NCBI GenBank assembly: GCA_963281255.1
Contig: OY725498.1
Location: 3,658,001 to 3,722,000 of the forward strand
Direction of reading: 5' to 3'
From: Aphrocallistes beatrix
Lineage: Eukaryota > Porifera > Hexactinellida > Sceptrulophora > Aphrocallistidae
DNA: 64,000 bases
Shown piece after piece: positions 32,148 to 41,853 of this stretch; within the stretch, counting starts at the first letter, position 1; every line of letters starts with the position of its first letter. The notes below the pieces were generated by a model. It had not been told where the DNA came from. It did not search any database and saw only the letters and a list, made by a program, of their open reading frames with translations. Position numbers and translations under genes: made by a program.

Positions 32148-32982
32148 GAGGAATATTTAATTAATTATGAATTGACCAGGAATTATGCATCAATTGTGTA
32201 AACAAATTCAGTGACATTCATCAAGAGCGTAGATAACTATGGATAAATAGCTAAGTTTGTCTAGATCACATCCTAGTTGGATACCAGTATGAAGTTATGC
32301 CTATTACCAAACTAGTAAATACGAACTTTGGCCCCCTACCATTTAGCCAGTTTTCCGAATTTAGTCTTGAAAATGGATTTCAGGGGTGCACCAAAGCTCA
32401 TCTTCATGTGGTTAAAAGGGCTAATTGCTACTATTCATATTTACTGACTTGTTCCACCAGATACGTGACATGGACTAAAAGTGTCACTGCTTACTCATCA
32501 CGCGGGATATTAAAATTTCATATATCAAATATGAATGTACCAATGCTCCTCTACACAATGGTGCAATTAGATTTCATCTACGACATATGCTTGCTGAGTT
32601 ATTCATGTTTGAACGTGACATGCGAATCCGCCGCTACGACAACAAACTTTGGCCCCCTGCCATTCAGCCAGTTTTCCGAATTTAGTCTTGAAAATGGATT
32701 TCAGGGGTGCACCAAAGCTCATCTTCATGTGGTTAAAAGGGCTAATTGCTACCATTCATATTTACTGACTTATTCCACCAGATACGTGACATGGACTAAA
32801 AGTGTCACTGCTTACTCATCACGCAGGATATTAAAATTTCATATATCAAATATGAATGCACCAATGCTCCTCTACACAATGGTGCAATTAGATTTCATCT
32901 AGGACATATGCTTGCTGAGTTATTCATATTTGAACGTGACATGCGAATCCGCCGCTGAATCGGCCGCTAAGATAACACTCGT
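32148..32982. repeat. Right terminal inverted repeat, with internal duplication
   Basis: The segment starting AACTTTGGCCCCCTRCCATT occurs twice in tandem (from about 32323 and 32642). This lengthens the open frame at 32297-32902 to 201 codons. I treat that frame as a repeat artefact. Confidence 0.9.
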
Positions 32983-33050
32983 AAATAAGGTTAGTTCATA
33001 ATAAACGATGTCCATATTAAACGGGGTCAGAAAAAGAGGTATTAAAAAGT

Positions 33051-33175
33051 ACAGAAAGCATGCTTCTAAGGTACACAAAGCATGCTTCTAAGGTACAGAA
33101 AGCATGCTTCTAAGGTACACAAAGCATGCTTCTAAGGTACATAAAGCATGTTCTTACACAAAGCATGCTTCAAAG
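33051..33175. repeat. Left subterminal 22-bp array
   Basis: The unit is ACAGAAAGCATGCTTCTAAG plus GT, alternating with ACACAAAG... units. The last two units are degraded. Confidence 0.92.
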
Positions 33176-33401
33176 CTAGTCACAATCGTTCCGCCAAATC
33201 CTAAATAGGTATTAGAATTTTGAACGAACTTTATATCAAATTTATGTTAATTTTTTTGGTTTATTTTGTCTCTGTTTTGTGATATTTGTTGTTTATTTTC
33301 TGTTCTGTTATGTTTCTGTATATTATTATTTACCACACAACAAAACTGTTATGGAAAACACAATGAAATTCCTCTAAACACTAATGTTCTAATAAAATGC
33401 A

Positions 33402-34092
33402 CTAATTAGTTTTACAATTGGTACAATACCACTTTTTAGAAAGTCTTTTCGAGGTTGAAATACAGTTAAAATGGTACCACTCTGCACATCCATCACATGC
33501 AATCATTTTTCCTCCTTCTTGAGTTCTACAACTACAGAATATTTCTATTACATCCGTTCTAATAATACTTCGTACTCTCACAGATGCTGTGCTCACTTTT
33601 GTACTAGGGAATGGAATTATATCTTCTTCCTCGAGACACCTAAGAAGATGAGACCTCATAACTTTTTCATCAAACTGTAGCAGTTGTGGCATCTCTCCTG
33701 CACATATGGCTGTGGCAAATGCCAGGGCATAAAGTCCACAATTACATCCACTTCTCTGTTTCTGTACACCAACATATTGTACGTTGATTGTAGCCTGCAT
33801 TGACATTAGCAATGCACATATTTGTTCTTTTGTGTGCGTAGGTATAGTCGAATAAAGACTGTCAAATACCTTGATTGTAGAGGGTGGGCAACCAACAGTT
33901 GATATAGTTACCCAATGGTTACCACCAGAGTGTAAAACCTGCACAAATTCACTCCTGATAACATTAAAATGAAAAGTTTGGCCCAATAATGTATCCTGAA
34001 GTCCTGAAATCGGATACTTTCTCTTTAATAACTTCTGAGTAGCGTTTATTATGTTATCAGTCAGCCACTCGGATTTACTCCTCAATACATTC
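33402..34092 (-). CDS. Ulp1-like cysteine protease plus PHD finger (3' exon)
   Basis: The last exon of a spliced gene; the acceptor CTGTTAG at 34093-34099 precedes it, and no ATG starts it. Ulp1/SUMO-protease core: GGNHWVTIS (His), VFDSLYS (Asp), VQKQRSGCNCGLYALAFA (Gln and Cys). A PHD finger closes the protein: FCSCRT, CDGCAEWYHFNC, WYCTNC, eight metal ligands in order. Upstream exons probably lie at 34567-35315 and 35971-36289. Proteins pairing Ulp1 with PHD are typical of large animal DNA transposons; the job is unproven. Confidence 0.78.
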
Positions 34093-34099
34093 CTAACAG

Positions 34100-34566
34100 A
34101 AGTTATACAGTAGAGTTGTAGATTTTTTTAACACAATTTAAATCAACTGCATACAAAAATACCGCTATGTCTGCCATGTTTGTGTCATATCTGTCAAATA
34201 ATACAACCAAGGTTAGGTTTAATTATAATTATAACTAGTGCGCTTCGCTTGCTTGCGCTACGCGGTTTGCAACTCAATCATTTGCCATTTTTCGACGAGT
34301 TTGTTAACGTTAACGTTGCATAGAAGACAAGTAATAATTTGTGTTGTTCTTCAAAGTTGTCTTCATGTGCTATATTACGTAACGAACAAGGACGGCGGAA
34401 CCTGTCAGGCAGGTCAAGCAATTGCCTGACCACTTTTAATTTGCTTCTGCCTGGCCTGACGAATGAAACGTCGGAGCTAGTATGAACTGCGGAATACCTG
34501 TCTGTTTCACATAGTTGTACTGTATCAATCGTTTTCCAGATTGCAACTTTCTGTCCATCACAATTA
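34100..34566. other. Interior of the TTAA element between coding pieces
   Basis: A partial GC hairpin module lies at 34236-34272. A minus-strand open frame at 34278-34583 (HEINCDGQKVAIWKTIDTVQ) may be another exon, or coding after an indel, but it matches nothing that I recognise. Confidence 0.4.
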
Positions 34567-35315
34567 ATTTCGTGTAAGGTCAATATACTGATTAGGAGTA
34601 TGCTTTAATTTCCTCTTCTTAGCTCGCTGCTTCTGTACTTTTTCTTCCTTAACTGAGTTTTGATATTTTCGTTTGGTTATGTCCTGGAGGATTAAATAGA
34701 TAAGCACATCATATGTATGTAGTTTCTCAACATTGAAATCACTTACACAATTACTATTCTTTTTTATATCTTTCTTGTCTAACATTTGTGAATTACATTG
34801 GTCTGGCAGATTCATTCCACATTCCTCCTTATTTACTTGATCTTGATCTGTGGGGGCTGCGGGAGGTACAGTAGAAATTGGGAAAATTTGTTTAGCACCT
34901 GATAATTCTGCAAGAGATCTACTACAATATGGAATCTGTCGATCCAGTAGATAATAAGGAGATTCGGGTTGCAATTTGGGGAAGAATGAGTCTGAATCAG
35001 TAGATATATCAGCATCGGCATCCAGATCGTAGTTTGGGAACTCATTTGCATTTGGTTGAGGAGAGGATAAGAACGGAGATATAAGATTATTATCAGCTAC
35101 TACAGATGGCAAATAACTATCCTTAGTTTCATCATTAACAGTCTCCATAGGTGTTGAATCTTTTTCAACTGATGCTTGAAATGATTTATATGATTGCAGT
35201 AGCTTTTGCAAAGATTTTTTATCCAAATGATATTTGGATATATCCTCAAATGGGATTTCTTTCACCCACCATATAGGTTGTAATTCTTTATGCCCCCAAT
35301 AATTTCTTGATTTGC
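34567..35315 (-). CDS. Middle exon of the Ulp1/PHD element gene
   Basis: The acceptor TATTATAG at 35316-35323 joins in frame to the donor at 35970: the split codon makes the Gly of KSIG|KSRNYWGHK. It reads on through LQPIWWVKEIPFEDI, loosely like the WGxxxxxPxWWP-x-IPF motif of NRF-1-type proteins, then an acidic, serine-rich linker and a basic end (KRKLKHTP). The 3' splice exit is not clear; a frame change near 34570 would lead to the frame at 34278-34583. Confidence 0.55.
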
Positions 35316-35333
35316 CTATAATATATGAACATA

Positions 35334-35469
35334 CAGTCGAAACCTGTTTTTCTTACCATTTCTTTACAGCAAAAATTGTAAGAAAAAACCCGATGAAAAT
35401 TAATGCAAAGTTGGAATTCTTTACACAAAAACACGAAAAGCCCAGTGTAAGAAGAACCCGTTTAGACTG
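35334..35469. mobile_element. Small pogo-like MITE
   Basis: The ends CAGTCGAAACC and GGGTTT...AGACTG-type inverted copies have TA outside both. It lies in the intron of the TTAA element gene. 136 bp. Confidence 0.6.
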
Positions 35470-35639
35470 TACACATAAATGACTAAAGAACTTGATGGTG
35501 GATATCTCTGTGTATCTCACTATCTGTATAAACCCCTAATATTTATAGTATTGAGCATGCCATCAATACCTATTCTAAATTGTATTCATTCTAGTGGTGA
35601 TGGACTATCACTATCGTCCTGTTAGGTAGTATATAGGTA

Positions 35640-35707
35640 CAGTCGACTCCGCTTAATCGGGACACCTTGGTTCCAGGGAGCTTGTCCCGATTAAGCGGAG
35701 TTGACTG
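35640..35707. mobile_element. 68-bp pogo-like palindromic MITE
   Basis: Nearly only two inverted ends (CAGTCGACTCCGCTTAATCG and its partner), with TA on both sides. It is a minimal solo-end element in the same intron. Confidence 0.85.
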
Positions 35708-35970
35708 TATATATAGTACCTTATTACCTCGAATAATCGTCCCCCATGGTGTTCGAATAACATAATTATAACCTGGACTCCTCCCAAATTGAATGTATTT
35801 TAGAGATTATCATAAACAAAGATAGTTTCCCAGTAGCTGATAGAGTAAAATACTATATTTCCTCAAATTCTATCCGTATACACTATAACCCTCTGAGTAG
35901 GGCTCAAAATTAATAATCGCCTCGGCTATTAATCGAGGTAATACAGTATACAGTATCATAATTTACTCAC

Positions 35971-36289
35971 CGATAGATTTTTGAGTAACCCATGAAGTTA
36001 ATCTCCTCAAAGTAGATACATTGTATTTTGAGATGTCATTTTCCAGCATATCGATAAACTCGATATCATGTGCTTGCTGTGAAAACTCTGTATCCTGTTT
36101 ACAGCATAAATTTCGCCAAACTGCTTCCTTATTTTCATTGACAAAGGATTTGTAAGAATCTGTTCCCATAACACATAAACTACCTTTCCACGTGAACACA
36201 AGACCAACAGATTCTCTACTAACTTTAGTGAAGTTCTTCAAACTCGAAGCAATCATTTGCCTCGCATTTGATTTGGATACTCGAGGCAT
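35971..36289 (-). CDS. First coding exon of the Ulp1/PHD element gene
   Basis: The ATG at 36289 starts MPRVSKSNARQM; the GTGAGT donor follows codon 106. The strings SVGLVFTWKGSLCVMGTDSY and VWRNL look like the N-terminus of a DNA-binding protein of this transposon group. A relic of the same exon (MPWLTRGNARG, EAVGIVFTWNGGLTVLG) lies at about 46430-46560. I do not recognise the fold. Confidence 0.6.
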
Positions 36290-36364
36290 AAATAATATAG
36301 AAGACAAGTCTTTAATTCATAAAATTTCCACAAGTCCACAGGATATTACTATTTGTGTTGTAAG

Positions 36365-36450
36365 AAGCATGCTTTGTGTACCTTAGAAGCATGCTTTGTG
36401 TACCTTAGAAGCATGCTTTCTGTACCTTAGAAGCATGCTTTCTGTACTTT
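36365..36450. repeat. Right subterminal 22-bp array
   Basis: Four inverted units of the 22-bp repeat, less than 100 bases upstream of the first coding exon. They are both a transposase-binding candidate and part of the gene's promoter region. Confidence 0.9.
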
Positions 36451-36789
36451 TTAATATATGCAGAAAAAACAATTCTTACAGTATATCTTAAATATTTAGT
36501 AATACCAAGAAAGGATACAAGTAACTATAAAATAGACAAAGTTCAGTAGGATAAATCAAATCATTAGCATAATGAAAGACTATTAGTCATAAGGATTTTC
36601 CCTTAGGGGAAGTTCAACAATATGTATATTGCATAATATGTGTATGCAGTGGTTTTAATTAGTAATAGCAGTAATCCTGAGCAGGGTTTTATAATAATGG
36701 TCTATTTTAGCGGGAAATTTAGGTTGCTGATCAACTCATCAATATATATATATATATATATACTATAGATTTTAAAATATATTAAACTT

Positions 36790-37938
36790 ATGGAGGAGTT
36801 TAACAACACATACAATCGCACTGAACTATACCAGTTAGTTCCTAGTCCTGTTCTAGATGTTTTTTTGGTAGCCATAGCAATTACAAATCTCGTAGTGTTT
36901 ACACTCTCAGTCGGATGGCTTGTAAAGATCTGCTTGGAGACGACCAAATTAAGGAAAATGATTCAGACCATAAACAAGATTGAGACAACTGAAGAAAAAA
37001 GTGACAGAATGAATAACAACATACGTTACAGAAGAAATTTGATTCTCATTGCTGTTCTAATAGTTGAAGCACTTCATCTTGTATTAAAAGGCATTGGGTT
37101 CGCAATATTTTTTATCTTTAAATATATCAATAATCAGGATTTAATTTCTGATTGTAGTCGCTTAAATGGTTACAGTACAGAAAAAAGTTTTAGATATTTC
37201 CCCATCACATTAGTTCGATTAGGATTGACTAATGCATTAATATTATCGCTTGTTCTGCTTTTGTCTATTGTAATGGTCTACCTCGCCAAAGCATACAACG
37301 AGCATAAAGACTTCTCAATCTTAAAAAAATATCTGATATTCGGAATCTTTCAATTTGTCAGTGTTTGGATCACCGTCTCCATTCTTTGGACAGCATTCGA
37401 AGGTAGCATAATATTTTCAATATTCGCCATCATCAACTGCATAATCATATTTAAGTCTAGAAATGAACTCTCCCAGGCTCTTACAAAATGGAAACAAGAT
37501 TTGGAGGAGGATTTCTATGAAGACATGGCAGCTTTTTTGAAACGAGAGAAAATAGTCAAAAGATGCAAACAATGGATGAGTGTATTGGTGATATCAACCA
37601 TAATCTACCTCATATCTGTAATACTGGATAGCACAGGGAACTGGATATTTATGATTTCATCAAACCCTTGTATGGTTAGTACCATATTTGGCATGTCTAT
37701 TACAGAACTGAGTGATGGAGCACTAGAAATAGCCTTTAACCTGTCTTCTGTATTATTTTTAATATCCAATATCACCACTCTACAATTTGATCTATTTTTG
37801 ATCCTATCAAATCTCGCTTATTTCATCAATAAGACTTTCTACATAAATTTTGCTTATCAGGACAAGGCTATCAGAAAAATTGTGAAAAACATGGTACATG
37901 AACATCAGAGATTGCTCCAGAACTACAATGTCGTGTAA
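36790..37938 (+). CDS. Orphan multi-span membrane protein, about seven segments
   Basis: A single-exon frame of 382 residues with a clear ATG. Hydrophobic segments lie near residues 22-46, 80-110, 138-168, 182-222 (probably two), 262-285 and 310-345. The N-terminus NNTYNRTE carries an N-glycosylation motif, so it may face outside. A charged loop (KWKQDLEEDFYEDMAAFLKR) lies before the last segments. No GPCR signature (DRY, NPxxY) is seen. It resembles uncharacterised multi-span proteins that I associate with sponges. Function unknown. Confidence 0.7.
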   Translation: MEEFNNTYNRTELYQLVPSPVLDVFLVAIAITNLVVFTLSVGWLVKICLETTKLRKMIQTINKIETTEEKSDRMNNNIRYRRNLILIAVLIVEALHLVLKGIGFAIFFIFKYINNQDLISDCSRLNGYSTEKSFRYFPITLVRLGLTNALILSLVLLLSIVMVYLAKAYNEHKDFSILKKYLIFGIFQFVSVWITVSILWTAFEGSIIFSIFAIINCIIIFKSRNELSQALTKWKQDLEEDFYEDMAAFLKREKIVKRCKQWMSVLVISTIIYLISVILDSTGNWIFMISSNPCMVSTIFGMSITELSDGALEIAFNLSSVLFLISNITTLQFDLFLILSNLAYFINKTFYINFAYQDKAIRKIVKNMVHEHQRLLQNYNVV

Positions 37939-38232
37939 AATATAACTTAGATTTACTATGATGTTTTTACAATGTATATGTAGCGTGACCTATACTATAA
38001 TAAGGTATGTAGTGTGGAATTTTGAACCATGGATGTCATTTAAGTGCATGGATTATTTGTACATCAAGTGATATAATATGAGTTAATTAACCAAATTAGT
38101 GATTCAGATTGTAGTGTACTGCACCATGTAAAATACGGTACATATTTAAGCCATAGCCAACTGTAATATAGCAGACTGTAATAAGGCCTAAGAGTAAATG
38201 TACCAGGGATGCACAAGAAGATGGATTATTTC
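37939..38232. other. 3' flank of the membrane protein gene
   Basis: AT-rich, no gene. It ends at the target duplication of the next transposon. Confidence 0.4.
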
Positions 38233-39179
38233 GGGGGCGCGTCGTTAGTCCTACTTTTTTCAGATGTAGACGTTCGTCCTGCTCCAAAATTGGCATTAGT
38301 CCTACTTTTTTCAGATGTAGACGTTAGTCCTACTCCTAAAATCGGCATTAGTCCTACTTTTTCAGGTGTAGGCGTTAGCATAGCCTACTATACATAAGGC
38401 CTCACAACTGATTGTGGATTTTGGACCAGGGATGCGGAGGAAGACCGTTGAACTAATGCATGAGCTGCCTTAAATCATTTACAAAGCACAATAGAGCTTA
38501 GGAATATATTATCAGCATATATAAATATGGTGTCAAAGTACCTATATCCATTGTTAAAAATTTGATTAGTCACCATATGGTTGCGCAATAGGTGATATTT
38601 GCGACAAATTTGGTGATTTTCAGAGGCCGTTTAGGGGCAAGTGTTTTTACTGTAAAATTTTTCGCATAGAACTGAGATATGAATGGGTTAATACGAAAAT
38701 TTTGGAATTTTTCCATGGAATGTTGGTACATTCCAGTGTTGCTATGGAAACGTGTTTTGGTCAGTTGGCGTTATATCTTGAAAACTGCAATGGCTACACA
38801 TTCAAATGTAATTCCATTTGATAGCGAATATACTACTTCCTATTAAGTGATAATATAATTTCGACCTCTAAATTCAATAGTTTATGAGATATTCGACAAT
38901 GTACCATATTGGTCACATTTGATAATTTGTCGATTATCTCATAAACCTTTGAATTTAGAGGTTGAAATTATATTATCACTTAATAGGAAGTAGTATATTT
39001 CCAATCAAATGGAATTACATTTAAATGTCTAGCTCTTGTGGTTTTCAAGATATGACCCAAACTGACCCAAACACGTTTCCATAGCAACACTGGAATGTAC
39101 CAACATTCCATCAAAAAAATTCCAAAATTTTCGTATTAACCCATTCATATCTCAGTTCTATGCGAAAAACTTTACAGTA

Positions 39180-40484
39180 CGAGGGGTGCCCGATAAGTTT
39201 TTAGCCTTGATTCGAAAACAGCATTATAATAGAATGCATTATTATAATTGTTCAAAATACTCTCCTCCAGCTTTAATACACTTGTCCATTCTGCAAAACC
39301 AACTATCAAAAGCTTCGGCGAACTCATTTTCTCGGATGTCCTCCAAAGCCTCTGATAATGCTGACCGCACTTCATCATTGCTGCTGAAAACCCTCCCCTT
39401 CAACTTCTTCTTAATACGAGGAAAGAGCCAGAAGTCACATGGAGCTAAATCTGGGCTGTAGGGTGGGTGAGATAACTCCTCGAAGCCAGTTTCTTCAATA
39501 AATTTCCTTGTTTTCAGGGCCTTATGTGAACTTGCATTATCATGATGCAGCAGTAAACCCCTTGTCCCATCTTCTGGTCGCATTTTATGAACATTTTGAA
39601 TGAGTTCTGGGAGGCAACTAGTGGTGTACCATTCTGAAGAGACTGTTTTCCACTCTCTAGTGCAACTACTGCACGAATACCTTTAGGATCAAAGAATATT
39701 GCATACATTTGCTTCTTAGAATACTGACTTTTCCTAACTTTTTGAGGGGGAGGTTCACCTATTGGAGTCCACTGACGGCTCTGCTCTTTGGATTCTGGGT
39801 CATAATGATAAATCCATGTTTCATCACCCGTAATCACTTTGGAAACCAGAGGAGAAGTGCCTTTTTTGAATTTTGACTTCATTTTCTTGCACCAATCAAT
39901 TCGGGCTACTTTCTGCTCAGGTTTGAGCAAATGAGGAATCCACCTTGCACAGACTTTTGTTAAGTGTAGAATTTCGTGTAGGATGAATTGGATCACATCA
40001 TTACTGATACCCAACTCGTACTGAATCTGTCTATAGGTTATGTGCTTATCATTAAGTACCAACTTCTCAATTGCGCTGATGTTCTCTGGGGTCGAAGCAG
40101 TCAACGGCGACCCTGGTCTAGGTTTGTCAGTAAGGTCAAAATTTCCTCTTCTAAACTCTCTGTACCAGTTTTTTACAGTAGCAAGAGATGTAACATCGTT
40201 ACCGAAAGCTTGTATTAACTGTTGGTAACAATCATCAATTGTTTTATCCATTTTAAATTGAAAAAGAATAATTGCCCGAATTTGCTCTTTTGTGAGGATA
40301 ATATTTTCAGTAATATTTGCCTGAGCCATCATACAAAATGTAGCAAAACTTCAGAAAAATATATAGTAGAGAGCTAGGATTTACAGAGTCAGTTAGTAAA
40401 GTATCGAGTTATAAGAAAAATGTATGGTTCGTTAATAATGACTTAATATATGTTCAAGGCTAAAAACTTATCGGGCACCCCTCG
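39180..40484 (-). mobile_element. Mariner element with perfect ends
   Basis: Inverted ends of 31 bp are identical (CGAGGGGTGCCCGATAAG...). TA is duplicated at 39178-39179 and 40485-40486. The empty site can be read in the opposite arm of the foldback (ACAGTAAAAACAC). 1305 bp, the normal mariner size. Confidence 0.95.
39242..40332 (-). pseudogene. Mariner transposase, one frameshift
   Basis: Residues 1-245 or so read in one frame from the ATG at 40332: VKNWYREFRRG with DKPRPGSP (paired helix-turn-helix), then GDETWIYHYDP with the first Asp. A single indel at about 39580 moves to the second frame with HHDNASSHK and PPYSPDLAPCDFWLFP; the spacing is DD34D. Everything else looks complete, so this is a recently disabled copy. 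Confidence 0.93.
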
Positions 40485-41132
40485 TAAAACACTTAGAAGT
40501 GCCCCTAAACGTCACAAATATAACCTGTCACAAATATAACCTATTGCGCAACCATATGGTGACTAATCAAATTTTTAACAATGGATATGGGTACTTTGAC
40601 ACCATATTTATATATGCTGATAATATATTCCTAAGCTCTATTGTGCTTTGTAAATGATTTAAGGCAGCTCATGCATTAGTTCAACGGTCTTCCTCCGCAT
40701 CCCTGGTCCAAAATCCACAATCAGTTGTGAGGCCTTATGTATAGTAGGCTATGGCGTTAGTCATACTCCCACAATTGTCTACCATTTAAATGAGATATAT
40801 GCAAGAAGAAAGGGAAGAGCAGCATTTTGAGTCGGGAATATTAGCCAAAGGCTGTGAAAGGGGCATTTATGAATGAGAGGTGGTTGAGTGGCATTTTAAG
40901 TGAGAGACAGTGAATAACACGGATAAATGGTACCTTTTGGTGAGATCAATTGAAATAGTTTTAGTAGTACGTAGTACTAACGCCTACATGAAAGAAGTAG
41001 GACAAATGCCAATTTTGGAGTAGGACTAACGTCTACATCTGAAAAAAGTAGGACTAATGCCAATTTTAGGAGTAGGACTAACGTCTCCCATCTGAAAAAA
41101 GTAGGACTAATGCCAATTTTAGGAGTAGGACT

Positions 41133-41643
41133 GTTTCGTGCCAGGTTGATTCACGTGCCAGATTGATTCACTTGTATTAATGGACCATGGACACTGTAGT
41201 GTCGTGCCAGATTAATTCACTTGTATTACTGAACCATGGATGCTGAGTTACCGTACCAGATTGATTCATTGTTTGTGTAATTATGTGATACGAACAATAT
41301 GCATTGCTTACACAGTATCTGCACTTTATGAGGGAGTTACTGTATGATAATTATCACATTTTCGCATACGCAGCTAGTAATTCCGAATTTATTCAAAGGA
41401 TTATCTTTCAAGGATTGGAATTGGTAAGCATTTCAACTACGTAGTTTCTGAAAATGGAATAATATTTGATTTTTATTCGTTAATCACTTATGCTGTCATA
41501 CAAAGTTTGAATCAATCTGGTACGGTAACTCAGCATCCATGGTTCAGTAATACAAGTGAATTAATCTGGCACGACACTACAGTGTCCATGGTCCATTAAT
41601 ACAAGTGAATCAATCTGGCACGTGAATCAACCTGGCACGAAAC
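41133..41643. mobile_element. Second foldback element
   Basis: Arms GTTTCGTGCCAGGTTGATTC and the inverse, about 165 bp each. The 6-bp duplication AGGACT lies at 41127-41132 and 41644-41649. Within each arm the unit CGTGCCAGATTGATTCACTT recurs. It is non-coding and lies inside the minisatellite of the outer element. Confidence 0.85.
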
Positions 41644-41853
41644 AGGACTAACGTCTCCATCTGAAAAAAGTAGGACTAATGCCAATTTTAGGAGTAGGAC
41701 TAACGTCTACATCTGAAAAAAGTAGGACTAATGCCAATTTTAGGAGTAGGACTAACGTCTCCCATCTGAAAAAAGTAGGACTAATGCCAATTTTAGGAGT
41801 AGGACTAACGTCTACATATGGAGTAGGACTAACGCATGCGCCCCGATTATTTC

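Larger units (their letters stand above)
26112..32982 (+). mobile_element. 6.9-kb DNA transposon with OTU protease and long inverted ends
   Basis: The ends ACGAGTGTTATCTTAGCGG and the matching right end ...GATAACACTCGT begin inverted repeats of 514 bp (26112-26625) and 835 bp (32148-32982). The right one is longer because a block of about 320 bp is duplicated. A candidate 8-bp duplication flanks it with one difference (ATATAAGG and AAATAAGG). It carries, on the plus strand, a short N-terminal frame, a DDE-like transposase and a fused OTU protease. A possible zinc-finger frame lies on the minus strand. The superfamily is not certain; Zisupton-like or another large animal family should be tested. 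Confidence 0.85.
33046..36450 (-). mobile_element. TTAA-flanked element with Ulp1/PHD gene
   Basis: TTAA lies at 33042-33045 and 36451-36454, directly outside inverted ends AAAGTACAGAAAGCATGC. Each end is a tandem array of the 22-bp unit with the palindrome AAGCATGCTT: five to six units at 33051-33175 and four at 36365-36450. A TTAA duplication is known from piggyBac and Kolobok elements. No transposase is seen; the interior codes a spliced minus-strand gene with Ulp1 protease and PHD finger. It begins only 63 bp after the 6.9-kb transposon ends. Confidence 0.75.
38379..40753. mobile_element. Long-armed foldback element, copy 2
   Basis: Arms begin CATAGCCTACTATACATAAG and end in the inverse. 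The 7-bp duplication GCGTTAG lies at 38372-38378 and 40754-40760. The fold centre is near 38915. The right arm is interrupted by a mariner. Confidence 0.88.
38233..41845. mobile_element. Outer DNA element with minisatellite interior and two nested insertions
   Basis: The ends GGGGGCGCGTCGTTAGTCC and GGACTAACGCATGCGCCCC are inverted copies. ATTATTTC flanks both sides (38225-38232, 41846-41853). The body is a repeated unit around GTAGGACTAACGTCTACATC and CTGAAAAAAGTAGGACTAAT. A foldback element (38379-40753, itself hit by a mariner) and a second foldback (41133-41643) sit inside. Confidence 0.8.

Noticed and set aside
32297-32902. 201-codon open frame as a gene
   Set aside because: It lies wholly in the terminal inverted repeat and its duplication; kept only as a low-rank finding.
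33051-33175. CRISPR-like or satellite reading of the AAGCATGCTT array
   Set aside because: An inverted partner array at 36365-36450 and TTAA flanks show that it is a transposon end.
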